NCBI GenBank assembly: GCA_963971535.1
Contig: CAXASK010002072.1
Coordinates: forward strand, 183,603-247,602
DNA length: 64,000 nt
Reading direction: 5' to 3'
DNA from: Notolepis coatsorum
Lineage: Eukaryota > Chordata > Actinopteri > Aulopiformes > Paralepididae
Position numbers and translations under genes: made by a program. This document shows, in pieces, positions 1-11,900 of this stretch. The notes beneath the pieces were generated by a model. That model did no database searches. It was not told the DNA's origin and saw nothing but the letters and a program-made list of their open reading frames with translations. Each line of letters begins with the position of its first letter. The first letter of the stretch is position 1.

Positions 1-217
1 CTCCAGCAGCCCATTACGTACCAACCTGTTTTAATATAATCTTTTTTTTTGCACTACCTATCTTTGTAAAAGTGGCTTCTCAGCTCTGGTCCAGCTGAAG
101 ACAAAGCAGAGGAACAGATTGGACATTGAGCATGACCTCAGAGTTGCTTTGTCTACCATCACCCCAGACTTTGAGACTCTTGTCAGGAGCAAACAACATC
201 TGCAGTTATCCCATTAG
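1..217 (+). pseudogene. hAT-type transposase C-terminal fragment (partial, enters from left edge)
   Basis: From about position 53 to a TAG stop at 215-217 the frame reads TTYLCKSGF, then LKTKQRNRLDIEHDLRVAL, then a short tail ending QLSH. This matches the conserved C-terminal dimerisation end of hAT-superfamily transposases and of host proteins derived from them, such as ZBED5- or SCAND3-like proteins; that assignment rests on family knowledge. A stop in this frame at 32-34 and a T-run before 50 suggest either a splice junction or decay, so only the last ~55 residues are visible. The stop codon lies inside a motif that recurs in the tandem repeat at 764-1512, and an L2 fragment begins immediately after it. 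No upstream zinc finger or catalytic residues are in the window. It could be a transposon remnant or the last exon of a domesticated gene. Confidence 0.6.
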
Positions 218-763
218 TTTTATTTTTTATTTTAAGTCTTTATTTCGAACATGCAATGAATACAAACAAACAATAACAAAAAGCAAAACAACTCAATCTG
301 CATGTTCGAAAAGGAGTAGGAAGAAGTATACACTTATTTAATCCTACCCCTTTTCCATTACTCAAATGAGTGTACTATTTTAAACATAAAAAAGAAAAGA
401 AAGAAAAGAAAAAGAAAAATATATATATATATATGCAAAACAAAAAACAAAAACTATATATGTATAAAATAAAATAAAATAGAAAACAAAATAAAAATGT
501 AAACACCTGTGAATATCAAGTCCCTTCCTCATCCCTGTACCTTGTGAACATAATTTCCTTATACATCAGTTTGAATTGTCTCATGTTTGGACATTGCTTT
601 AGCACCACATTTAGACTGCTCCACAGTTTCACTCCACATATCGAGATGCAGTGTTTTCTCATGGTAGTGCGTACGTTTAGCACCTTTAAATTGTGTTCTC
701 CCCTCAGATTATAACCCCCCTCCCTATCAAAGAACAATTCTTGAATGTTTCTTGGAAGTGCCC
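218..763 (-). mobile_element. L2-type LINE 3' fragment
   Basis: On the minus strand positions ~760-516 encode the last ~75 residues of an L2/CR1-like reverse transcriptase protein (YNLRGEHNLKVL, CGVKLWSSL, FKLMYKEIMF, RYRDEEG), followed by an A/T-rich 3' UTR. A short complementary pair around 240-310 (CGAACATGCA and TGCATGTTCG) is compatible with a 3' stem. The element is strongly 5'-truncated. It interrupts the ~130-bp repeat: repeat sequence stops at ~218 and resumes at ~764, so the LINE came later. Family assignment is from recognised protein motifs only. Confidence 0.6.
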
Positions 764-1512
<749 letters not shown>

Positions 1513-1880
1513 TTATTAGAATAGAATAGAATAGATCTTTATTTGTCATTGTTGGTACAACGAAATTTGTTAGGAACATCACCACTGGCATACAACATAA
1601 GATATAACATGTGCAAAATAATAATGTCAATAATAATAGTAATATAGTAATAAAGTAAGTAATAGAGTATCAATGTCCCAATGTCCCAATATATAACATA
1701 CCATCATTGTCCCAAGTGCATCTAGTGCTTGTGCAAATAAATTAATAAATATAAATATTTCAGTCCAGTGAGTTGATGGAAGGAGGGGGGGGGGGGCGTT
1801 GACTTGCAAAGGATGAAGTATTGTATAGTGCAGCAATGCAAGTCCGGTTCACAGTTATTGTTGTAATGTGGGAGTGGGAG

Positions 1881-3394
1881 TTATGTCACCGGGGGTGGGA
1901 TGCGGGGGGGGGCAAGTTGATGTTCGTCGTTGAGCAGCCTGACAGCCCGTGGGTAGAGGCTGTTGGTCAGTCTGCTGGTTCCGGACTGGATGGATCTGTA
2001 CCTTCGACCAGAGGGCAGCAGTTGAAAGAGATGGTTTGCTGGGTGGTACTGGTCTAGTAAGATGTTATTTATACGCCGTAGGCAGCGGGAGGTAAAGACT
2101 GTGGAGATATCTGGGAGGCTAGCTCCAGTGATCCTCCTCGCAGCCTTGACCACTCTGTGGAGGGCCTCCTTCTCTGCCCTGGTGCAGCCAGTAAACCACA
2201 CCAGTAGTCCGTACGTGAGCACACTCTCTACTGCGCAGTGGTAGAAGTTGGCCATCAGTCCCTGTGGGAGTTTAGCCCGTTTAAGCTTCCTAAGATAGAA
2301 AAGGCGCTGCTGTGCTTTGCCCACAGCAGAGGCAATGCTGACCCCCCAGGACAGGTCATCAGACATTGTCACACCCAGAAACTTAAATTTTGAAACCCTC
2401 TCCACCTCCTCATTCCCAATGAGGAGTGGAGAGTGGCTGAGGTCACCAGTCCTGCGGAAATCGATGATCATCTCCTTGGTCTTCGTGGGGTTGAGAGCAA
2501 GGTTATGTCCATCGCACCACTCCACTAGTTGCTCAACCTCCCTCCTGTATGAGGTCTCATCATTCCCTCTGATGAGGCCAAGCACTGTTGTGTCATCTGC
2601 AAATTTTACTATGAGGTTAGATGGAGAGGAGGAACAACAGTCGTGTGTGAAAAGTGTGTAGAGAAGTGGGCTGAGTACACACCCCTGAGGGGCCCCGGTG
2701 CTAATGGGCAGGGTGGGGGATGTGTGCTTGCCAATCCTGACATGTTGTGTGCGATTTGTGAGAAAGTCCAAGATCCAGTTGCATAGTGTGGTGTTCAGTC
2801 CGAGTTTGTGCAGTTTACTGTGGAGCTTGTTGGGTAGAATGGTGTTGAAAGCTGAACTGAAGTCAACAAAAAGGAGTCTACCATATGTGTGCCTGTGCTC
2901 TAGATGTTCCAGCAGAGTGTGCAACACAATGGCAATAGCATCCTCTGTTGACCTGTTCTTCCGGTAGGCAAACTGGTTGTGGTCTAATGATGGCGGTATG
3001 GAGGCTTTTATATGTTTCATGACCAGTCTCTCAAAGCATTTTGCGACGATGGGGGTGAGTGCCACAGGTCTGTAGTCGTTCAGGCCTGTGACTTTAGGTT
3101 TCTTTGGAACCGGGACTATTGTGGCTGCTTTAAGACATGCGGGAACCCAGGATGAGCCCAGAGACAGGTTGAAGATGGTGGTGAGAACTGGGGCTAGTTC
3201 AGCCGCACAGTCCTTGAGCACCCGTCCCAGGACTCCATCAGGCCCCGCCGCCTTCCTTGTGTTGATGTTTTGTAGACTGAGTCTAACCTCATGAGTGCTC
3301 AGGACTATGGTGGAGCCGTCAGAGGGGAGAGGGGGCGACACCGGGTCCTTATTGTCCCTGTCAAAACGTGCATAAAAGATGTTTAACTCCTCCG
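1881..3394 (-). pseudogene. LINE reverse transcriptase, Rex1/CR1-like
   Basis: The open frame of 486 codons (3341-1881) begins inside the RT domain rather than at a true start. In order it shows [56 protein letters not shown], the catalytic KFADDTTVLGL, NPTKTKEMIIDFRR, KFKFLGV and a C-terminal region with CTRAEKEALHRVVKAARRI and RRYRSIQSGTSRL. These are the palm, fingers and thumb motifs of CR1-group LINE RTs. The reading frame itself looks complete from finger region to C terminus, but it is out of frame with the endonuclease upstream. Confidence 0.85.
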
Positions 3395-4884
3395 CTAGGG
3401 GGGGCGCTGCCGTTGACGGGGGGGGGATGATCTGCCCTTGTAGTCCGATATAGCCCTAACACCCTCCCACACCTGACGGGGGTTTGAGGCGCTGTTGAAG
3501 TGGGCTTCAATGCGGTTTTTGTATGACAGCTTAGCAGATCTGACTCCCTTTTTCAGGTCTGATCTCGCTGCACTGTATGCGTTGGTGTCACCTGATCTAT
3601 GTGCTGCATTTCTAGCTCGTAATAATGATTTTATGTTCTGTGTCATCCAGGGTTTGACATTTGGAAAGACACGGATCTGCTTCCAAGTTGTAACAATGTC
3701 TACACAGAAAGTGATGTAATCGAGCACTGAGAGAGAGAAAATGTCCAGAGACTTACGTGTCAACACTCCCAGGCTACCGAAAATGTCCCAGTCTGTGATG
3801 CTGAAACAGTCCTGGAGTTTAGGGATGGCGTCCTCAGGCCAGATCCTGACAGACCTGGCTTCGGGTCTGCTGGATCTGATTTTTGGTGTGTACCAAGGGT
3901 GCAGGAGGAGCGACACATGATCTGATAGAACTAGGTGGGGGTACACCGTGGCTCTATAAGCATGGGCTATGTTGGTATAAACCTGATCAAGTGTGTTTCT
4001 CCCTCTGGTGGCACATTTCACATTTCGGTGGAAAGAGTGAAGTACAGTCTTTAGGTCGGCATGATTGAAATCCCCCGCCGCAATAAAAATACTGTCAGGA
4101 TGTGCCGCCAGGCATTTGTTTACAGTGTCCTGTAGCCTGGCTAACGCTAGCTTAGCATTGGCGTCCGGAGGTATGTAAACAGCACAGATGTAAACAGAAG
4201 AGAATTCTCTCTGTAAGTAAAATGGTCTGCATTTTAGCAGCAAAAATTCCACATCGGGGCAACAATGTTTATCAACCACTGTGACATTGGTACACCACGA
4301 GTCATTAATGTAGATGCACAGTCCTCCTCCTATCCTCTGCACAGTCCTCCTCCTATCCTCTTACCTGAGTCCGCTGTTCTATCGGCTCGGTAGGCAGTGC
4401 GACCGGCTAGCTCAGTAGCCGAATCCGGGATTGTGCTATCCAGCCAGGTTTCGGTGAAAATTAAGCAGCAGCAGTTGTCCATGTGTTTTTGTGTTGCTAA
4501 TTCCATTCGTATGTCGTCTATCTTGTAGCGGATTGAACGGGCATTTGAGAGGAAGATGGTAGGGAGCGGAGGTTTGAATGGGTTTGTTTTTAGCCTAGCC
4601 CATGCACCTCCACGTTTTCCCCTCTTTTGCAGCCGCTCACAACGTCTCCTCTTCCGCCTCTCGGCTCCGGGAGTAGTGGGTGGTGATGATCTAGCAATCT
4701 CCGCTGGAATGGTAAAATCCGCTGGGAGAAATGCTCCGTTGTTTAGCTCTAGTAGTACATCCCGACTGTACCTTACCGTCGGGTGTTGAAAGCTGCGTGA
4801 AATAATGTTAAGTGCTACCAAAATAATAAAAAGTGTATGCCAGCTCTGTGAGCTCCGGGCCGCTGCGACTGTGCGCGCCGCCAT
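3395..4884 (-). pseudogene. LINE endonuclease region (APE-type), frameshifted
   Basis: The likely start is the ATG at 4884-4882 (MAARTVAAARSSQ), just inside the element's 5' end. The first ~180 residues carry LSNARSIRYKIDDIRMEL and FTETWLD, typical of the N-terminal half of an AP-endonuclease-like domain that nicks target DNA for target-primed reverse transcription. A 23-bp tandem duplication (4316-4338 and 4339-4361) changes frame. The second piece (4342-3395) continues the domain with GDFNH and LSDHVSLLLHP, the expected catalytic and metal-binding motifs, followed by a linker toward the RT. A further frame change near the G-rich run at 3417-3427 separates it from the RT. Confidence 0.75.
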
Positions 4885-4894
4885 CTGTGTGGGG

Positions 4895-5555
4895 GACGAT
4901 GATTGCTGATTTCGGGGCCAGAGTGCCACTACCACCTCAGACAAGACCTGCTTGTGTCTTTTTACCGCTGCTCCGTGGAAAGCATCCTCACCTACTGCAT
5001 AAATGTGTGGTTCCTCAGCTGCACAGCCGCAGAGAGGAAGGCGCTCCAGAGGGTCGTCAACTCGGCCCAGAAGATCATCGGCTGCCCCCTCCCCTCACTG
5101 GAGGGACTATACAACTCCAGCTGCCTCAAAAAAGCAGTAAAAATACTGAAGGACCCACACCACCCGGGCAACAAGCACCTCGTGCGGCTGTGCTCGGGCA
5201 GGCGTTTCAGCGTCATGCCCACCCGGACTAACAGACTGAAGTGTAGTTTTTACCCCAGGGCCATATGTGCACTAAACTCAGCTACATTTTAAAACAACAG
5301 TCTCCTTGCACCCCCCCCCCCCCCCACGCACATGCACACACACACACAACAATAAGGGATAGTGCAATTATATTTTATACCCCCCTGTTTTATTAATGTT
5401 ATTTACGCCCCACCCTGTTTTTATATTTAACACTGTGTTTATGACTGTTTTTATTCTTATTTTACTAGCACCTAGGGTTGCATTTTTTTAATTTCGTTGT
5501 AACAACTGTAACAATGACAATAAATATCTATTATATTCTATTCTATTCTTTCAGA
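4895..5555 (+). mobile_element. 5'-truncated Rex1/CR1-like LINE 3' end
   Basis: Starts abruptly at the 5' end of the opposite-strand LINE. Codes for the RT C-terminal region up to 5292: RQDLLVSFYRCSVESILTY, CTAAERKALQRVVNSAQ, FYPRAICALN. The 3' UTR has a C-run (5311-5326), a CA-rich stretch and a tail of TATTC/TTCTA repeats (~5530-5550). The end resembles that of the minus-strand LINE next door. There are no catalytic residues, so the fragment is non-functional. Confidence 0.75.
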
Positions 5556-5848
5556 CCAAGCACAACTACAGTACTTACATTTTGGGTACTTGCCGATACA
5601 GAGAACCGCTATGAGTACTTAATAAATACCATCACAGTTCCAACATTGGCTTTGAACACATGTTTTATTTTCATCAGATCTTCCTCACTTTCTGACTGTG
5701 ACAAATTACATGTACAACATGACGCTGTTGCTGACATTCTAAGTTAAAATAATATGAATAATGTAAAATAATATAAAACGTTTTTTAACATTCAACTTAG
5801 TGTTTTCCTGAACAAACAAGCAGGAGCTTCCCGATTGGGATTTACAGA
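5556..5848. other. Unassigned interval
   Basis: A/T-rich sequence between a LINE tail and a tandem repeat. An 89-codon open frame crosses it but starts inside the LINE tail and has no recognisable domain. I see no feature I can support here. Confidence 0.3.
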
Positions 5849-6183
5849 GTATATTCTTTACAGCCCTAGTATATTCTTTACAGCCCTAGTATATTCTTTA
5901 CAGCCCTAGTATATTCTTTACAGCCCTAGTATATTCTTTACAGCCCTAGTATATTCTTTACAGCCCTAGTATATTCTTTACAGCCCTAGTATATTCTTTA
6001 CAGCCCTAGTATATTCTTTACATTACTAGTATATTCTTTACATTACTAGTATATTCTTTACATTACTAGTATATTCTTTACATTACTAGTATAATCTTTA
6101 CATTACTAGTATATTCTTTACATTACTAGTATATTCTTTACATTACTAGTATAATCTTTACATTACTAGTATATTCTTTACAT
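5849..6183. repeat. 20-bp tandem repeat in two sequence variants
   Basis: About eight copies of TATATTCTTTACAGCCCTAG are followed by about eight of TATATTCTTTACATTACTAG. Two later units carry TATAATC instead of TATATTC. The switch from one variant to the other is sharp, at ~6010-6020. Confidence 0.95.
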
Positions 6184-6228
6184 CCAAAGTGTTTTTTGTC
6201 ACGTGGGAGGAGCATTCCTCTAAGAGGT

Positions 6229-6426
6229 GAAACAGCTCTATATAGAGCTAACAGCTAACAGCTCTATATAGAGCTAACAGCTAACAGCTCTATAGAGCTA
6301 ACAGCTAACAGCTCTATATAGAGATAACCGCTAACAGCTCTATATAGAGCTAACAGCTAACATCTCTATATAGAGATAACGGCTAACAGCTCTATATAGA
6401 GATAACGGCTAACAGCTCTATATATA
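6229..6426. repeat. Left remnant of the ~26-bp palindromic satellite
   Basis: About seven to eight units built on AGCTCTATATAGAGCT plus AACAGCTAAC, the same unit that fills 27767-39235. The array stops exactly where the L2 LINE begins (ACAAGGCTCTG at 6426) and resumes straight after the L2 tail at 27766. The two blocks are therefore one array split by an insertion of about 21.3 kb. Confidence 0.9.
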
Positions 6427-6953
6427 CAAGGCTCTGTCCTGGGCCCTTTGCTATTTTCGATTTACATGCTACCCCTCGGCGATATCATACGCAAATTTGG
6501 CATAAACCTTCATTTTTACGCTGATGACACCCAATTATATATACCTATTTAGCCAAATGATTCCTCCCAACTACAAAACCTTGAGGCCTGCTTGCTTGCC
6601 GTCAAAAAATGGATGTCGCAAAACTTTCTACTCCTTAATGCAGATAAAACTGAGATGTTAATTGTTGGCCCCCCAAACCACAGAGGCCTGTTTCAGGACA
6701 TCTCCCTCAACTTTGATACCTGTCATGTATCCCAGAGCTCCACCATAAAAAACCTCGGAGTCATTTTTGATTCATCCCTCTCATTTAATGCACATAAAAA
6801 GAATGTCACCAAAATTGCATTCTTCCATCTTCGTAATATCGCAAAAATTCGCCCCATTTTAACCCTGGCTGATGCTGAAACCCTGATTCATGCTTTTGTC
6901 TCATCACGTCTGGATTACTGTAATGCACTTTTTTCAGGCCTACCTAATTCAAG
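6427..6953 (+). mobile_element. L2-type LINE copy 1, 5' part (continues at 25424)
   Basis: 5'-truncated L2 element. It aligns by eye with the minus-strand copy at 43509-46415, from ACAAGGCTCTGTCC onward. The protein reads [59 protein letters not shown], typical of the second half of an L2 RT. A stop codon (TAG at 6550-6552) replaces a lysine codon present in copy 2. The element is interrupted after CCTAATTCAAG by the gypsy pair and resumes at 25424 with the next codons. Confidence 0.85.
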
Positions 6954-8270
6954 TGTAACCTACTGTAATTCAACACTATCAGTTCTTTCTGCAGTGGTAC
7001 AACTATCAACTATAGGTTCAAGGAGACTGGCTCTAAGAAAAAATACACAGGCACCGTGATCTACGTTTTACCTTTTATATAACTTAAAAGGGTTCACCAG
7101 GTTCAGTACATATTACAACATCATAGCTTCCATGCAATGGTCCACATTTATAGAAAATAATAAATGAAATAAAAAGGGTACCCAATAAAGTCTGTTTTGA
7201 GTGCACTCAATTAAACAAAAAGGGAACGGTTATTCTGTTCCTACCACCAGGGGCCAAGTTAAAGTTCACCAGCCGACCGTTGGGTGATGGTGAGTGGAGA
7301 AGGTCAATGAAGAAGACCACTTCAGTTGATGCAGATCCGTGTTCACTGAAGGGGGTAACAAAAACCAATCTGCACAGAATTGTACAGGCCATCAATAGAT
7401 TAGCATCATATACTGTAATTATATACCATTAGGCTATACAATTATTTACTGGAACTCACATTATGGCAGGTTTCACATGCATAGCACAGCCTTGCACCAT
7501 AGCAGTCAACACTAACAATGTATGGCTCAATAACCACAATAACAACCACATTGTAATTCAGAAACAACAATATGCAGCTTGACTAACAACACAGGATGAT
7601 CATGTACATTAACTGCAGGGTGCACAATTTCACTCTGCACTTGTGCTTTACCCTACAACATCTCAGCTTGAGTTAGCTAGCGAGTTGACTTGCTAACTCA
7701 CCAGGATTCTTCCATTTGTTTATCAGTCTTTCAATTGGCAATGGTTTCTCCTCCAATTCGGTCTTCAAGTCAGCTAGTCTTTTCTTCTCTCTTTCTTGTC
7801 CAGTTCCAGCACTGTTATGTCAGTGAACAGAATCACTGTGTTAACATTCTCCTTTTATCCAATATCCTGACTGGTTTTTGATTACACACTGTAGCTCCAT
7901 ATTAGCAATGAGTAGGAAATGCTAGCTAGCATGAACACGGTATGACTCACCGGAATCCTCTCTTTATCCTCTATCTTTCATCTTCTGTCCAAGTAGTTCT
8001 TCTGTCCAAGTAGTTCTGTTCAAGTATACCGTTTTCTGTCACTTTTCTAATATTCTCCAACTGCTCCAATATTCTGTCTCTAGCTTGCAGCCAGGAACAG
8101 TTTTCAACACGCTGCTCACAAGCAGGCTGCACCACGTAAATCTCAGGGGAGCGTCAACAAATTACACTCTTCCAGGGAGCGTCAACAAATTACACTCTTC
8201 CAGGGAGCGTCACCCAATTCACAGTCCATAATGATTGTTTCAGCTAGACAAGAAAATAGCATGGGCTACA
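6954..8270 (-). repeat. 3' LTR of gypsy A (1317 bp)
   Basis: Minus strand begins TGTAGCCCATG and ends GGTTACA, the TG..CA ends expected of LTRs. It matches 16154-17431 except for about half a dozen substitutions, a ~37-bp block present only here (near 7229-7265), a 3-bp indel and small changes near 8125. Confidence 0.95.
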
Positions 8271-8284
8271 TACTCCCCCCCTAG
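8271..8284 (-). other. Polypurine tract of gypsy A
   Basis: On the minus strand the bases just before the 3' LTR read TAGGGGGGGAGTA, a polypurine tract that would prime plus-strand DNA synthesis. Gypsy B has an almost identical junction (GGGGGAGTA then TGTAG). Confidence 0.75.
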
Positions 8285-8307
8285 AACGCCTGAGTCCCTT
8301 CATGCGC

Positions 8308-8968
8308 TTACCACCTCTCAGGTTCTGGGAGGAGGCCTTCCAAACTCTTGCAGAATGCAACAATTGCCAGAATCAGGGGTCTCCCAAGACTCTCATAGTG
8401 TAGTCTATCAGGCTGTTGCCGTGATCTACTTGACCTTCTGACTTCAGCTTGTGGCTCTAGGTTGCCTGACTGTTCAGCTTGAGACACAGGATCGATGGCT
8501 GCTGCCACATCTTCTACGGCTGAGTGGTCTGATCTTTCATTCCGTTCATGTTGATCTTCGTCCACAGGCTCAGCATTGGTAAGAGGTTCCATTGCATGTT
8601 CCTGACAGTCACCTTGGAGTGAATGACGTTGGTCACTGCAGACACTGTCAACATCAGCTTCTAGGGTCCCAGCAGTAGGAGTCTGATCTATGTCTGTTTC
8701 TTGTCTGGAGGGTCTCCTCTTGGCTCCCATCTCCAGAGTTTCGATGAGAGGTTCCATCACAGTGACTTTGGGCCTGTAGACAACTGTATATTCCTCTTCG
8801 TCGCAGCTGCTACAGACATCATCCTCTTCATGGCTCAGCGTGTTGCCTCCTGTATCCATCACCGGCTGCTCCCGGGATCTCAACTTCATCCTCTTAGTGG
8901 ACCTTTTTTGTTCGGTTTCCTTCTCCTCTGTGATGGGTAGGAACCCACACGGTAAGAGGAGGTCTCTG
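8308..8968 (-). pseudogene. Gypsy A pol C-terminal extension, out of frame with integrase
   Basis: This frame carries HRDLLLPCG, the motif that normally ends the gypsy integrase C-terminal region, then ~200 residues rich in Glu, Asp, Ser and Arg (for example SSCDEEEYTVVY and RRSSRSRQQPDRL), ending near EPERW. The residues before ~8970 in this frame do not look coding. The preceding integrase frame instead runs into an unrelated serine/arginine tail, so a one-base frame break lies near 8970. Gypsy B has a comparable acidic C-terminal tail. Function of such tails is not established; they may contact chromatin or RNA. Confidence 0.7.
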
Positions 8969-11900
8969 TGGAGGTGCGTACAGGCCCAATCCCCTTTTCT
9001 GGCTTCACAACGTACACTGGTCCATCTCCCATCCTCTTCTCCACTACATAAATCTCTCTCTCCCATCTGTCCGCCAGCTTGTGCTTTCCTCTGATGTTTA
9101 CGTTCTGTACCAAGACTCTGTCACCTGCCCTTAGTTCTGCAGCTCTGACCTTGGAGTTGAACCTTGTCTTGTTCTTTTCCCCCATCTCCCGTGCACTCTC
9201 TGCAGCTAGAGCATAGCTTTCCCGAAGCTTCTCTCGAAGGGCCTTTACATACTCAGAGTGAGTCCTGGCAGGATTCCCTTGTGGCTGGAGTCCCAGGACA
9301 AGGTCAATGGGAAGAGTCGGTTGCCTGCCGAACATCAGTTCATAAGGAGAGTATCCAGTAGTGTTGTTCCTCGTGCAATTGTATGCATGAACGAGTGGTT
9401 TTACAAAGTCTCTCCAGTGGTACTTATCTTTGTCCTCCAGTGTTCCAAGCATGCCAAGCAGGGTTCTGTTAAATCTTTCAACTGGGTTCCCGCGGGGGTG
9501 GTACGGGGTAGTCCTCACTTTTTTTGCTCCCATCAGGGAACACAGCTCTTTGATGGTGTGACTTTCAAAATCCCTCCCCTGATCACTGTGAAGGCGAGCA
9601 GGGAACCCGTAGTGAACAATGAAGTTCTCCCAGAGTGCCTTGTCTACGGTCTTTGCTTTTTGATCCCTTGTGGGAACAGCCACAGCAAATTTAGTGAAAT
9701 GGTCTGTAATCACTAATACATTTCGTGTATCTCTGCTGTCGGGTTCAATGGACAAATAGTCCATACAAACCAACTCAAGGGGGTAACTTGTACTGATGTT
9801 CATCATGGGAGCAGCCCTCTCGGGATTTGCTTTCCTTCTGAAGCACCTCTCGCATGTGTGACACTTCACATCAATCGCTTGAGCCATCTTTGGCCAGTAG
9901 AATCGGGTGCGGGCCAAGTTAAGGGCGCGCTCAAACCCAAGGTGGCCAACTTCATCATGCACCCCTTCTAGTGCTTTGGCTCTGTATTTCTCAGGTAAGG
10001 CTAACTGGTAGCCCTCTGTTCCTCTGTCCACATATCTCCTGAACAGAACTCCCTCCTTGAGTTCAAGTCGGTTCCATTCTCTGAGGAAGCACCTCACCTC
10101 CGGTAGCTCTAACTTAGCCTCTCTGTACGAGGGTTTAGCTTCTCTCTCTATGAGTTCAATGATGCGCCTTATTGGTGGGTCTGCCCTCTGAGACTTATAC
10201 CAGTCCGCTTGAGACATCCCTGGAACTGTTCCTTGGGCGAGGCAGGTGTAACTAGGGGGAATGGCAGAGGGGGCCACCGCTAGGGATTCTGCTAAAACGA
10301 TGGTTTCCTGGAAGTATTCACAGGGCTCCATCCGCACTGCGTGTCTTTGGCAAAGGGCAGTGAAGGTGTCCTTTGAAAGCACTTTGTGATCTCCATCCAG
10401 AACACGTTGACGGAGCTCGCGGATCCTTTCTCTTTCCCCGAGAAAAGCATGGTCTTCTGGTGAGGGTTCCTGAGGGCGCCTTGACAACCCATCTGCATCT
10501 TGGTTTGTATTACCAGGCCGATACTTTATCTCAAATCGGTATGTTGACAGGGCTGCTAGCCAGTGGTGGCCTGCCGCATCGAGTTTTGCAGAGGTCAACA
10601 CATAAGTGAGAGGGTTATTATCTGTAAGAACTGTGAATTCTGCTCCATAAAGATAATCATGGAACTTCTCACACACAGCCCACTTCAGTGCTAAGTATTC
10701 AAGCTTGTGTGTTGGATAGTTTCGTTCGCTTTTGGACAGCCCTCGACTGGCGTAGGCTATGGCCCTTAGTTTCCCTTCTTGCTCTTGGTAAAGGGCTGCA
10801 CCAAGGCCCTCTCCGCAGGCATCCGTGTGGAGAATGTAAGGGAGGTTGGGGTTGGCAAAAGCCAAGACAGGTGCTGATGTTAACTTGTCAATGAGCATTC
10901 TGAAAGCGGTTTCACAGTCCTGTGTCCACTCACTTCCCAAAGACTGACTGGGGCTCACTGACATCTGAGGTTTCGGCCTACTATAGTCCTTCCCTCTTTT
11001 CCTTGGAGCCACGTAGCCAGCTGTGAGGGCATTCAATGGCTTTGCTATCTTTGAGTAGCCTTGCACGAAACGGCGGTAGTACCCCGCAAATCCCAAAAAA
11101 CACTTAAGCTCTTTGCGATTGGTGGGCCTTGGCCAGTCTTTTAAGGCTGAGGTCTTTTCGGGATCAGTATGGACACCGCTAGCGTCTACAATGTGGCCCA
11201 GGTATCTTACGGAGGACTGAAAAAAGTGACATTTGTCAGGGGACAACTTCAGCCCGTAGTCCTTGAGTCTGTTCAAAACCTTCATCAGTCTGGTTTCATG
11301 CTCCTCCAAGGTATCTGAGAAAACGATCAGGTCATCCAGAAAAACCAAGACTTCATTCAGGTGCAAGTCTCCGACGCACTTCTCCATCAATCGCTGAAAT
11401 GTTGAGGGTGCATTAGTAATGCCCTGTGGCATGCGGTTAAATTCCCAAAAACCCAGCGGGCATGTGAACGCGGTCTTGTGTTTGTCTTCTTCAGCCATTT
11501 CCACTTGATAGTAACCTGACTTAAGGTCCATCACAGAGAACCATCTAGCTCCACTAAGAGCCGAAAAGGTTTCCTCGATGTTGGGGAGGGCATAGGCATC
11601 TTTAACAGTGTGCAGGTTCAGTTTTCGATAGTCCACGCATAGTCTGATCTTTCCGTTTTTCTTTTTCACAACAACTATAGGGGAAGCAAATGGACTCTCC
11701 GATTCTCTGATGATCCCAGCCTCCAGCAACTCCCTAATATGTTGCTTCACAGCTTCCCTATCACATGGATGAATTGGTCGGGACCTCTCCTTGAAGGGGG
11801 TTTCATCTTTTAGTCTTATCCTGTGTTTGACAGCAGAGGTACGCCCATGGGTTAAGTCGTCAACTGCGAACACTTCAGGTAGGGCATTCAACTTGTCCAT

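Larger units (their letters stand above)
1515..4895 (-). mobile_element. Near-complete Rex1/CR1-like LINE, frame-broken
   Basis: Reading leftwards from ~4895: a very short 5' leader, apurinic endonuclease and reverse transcriptase coding regions (separate entries), a 3' UTR with a G-run near 1785-1796, and a tail of GAATA repeats at 1519-1535. The tail is preceded by a conserved end in which the minus strand reads CAAATTTCGTTGTACCAAC. Nearly the same 3' end is carried by the plus-strand fragment at 4895-5555, so the two belong to related subfamilies. The Rex1-type assignment rests on FSSAFNT-class RT motifs known from fish Rex1. The coding region is split into three frames, so this copy is dead. 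Confidence 0.8.

Noticed and set aside
126-341. Small coding gene at the left edge
   Set aside because: It is another frame of the hAT C terminus running into the L2 3' UTR. The hAT frame gives recognisable protein, this one does not.
5849-6183. CRISPR-like regular repeat
   Set aside because: Units are directly contiguous with no unique spacers, in a eukaryotic genome. It is a tandem repeat.
8308-9066. Envelope gene of an endogenous retrovirus
   Set aside because: No signal peptide, cleavage site or transmembrane segment. The frame continues the integrase C terminus (HRDLLLPCG) with a charged tail.
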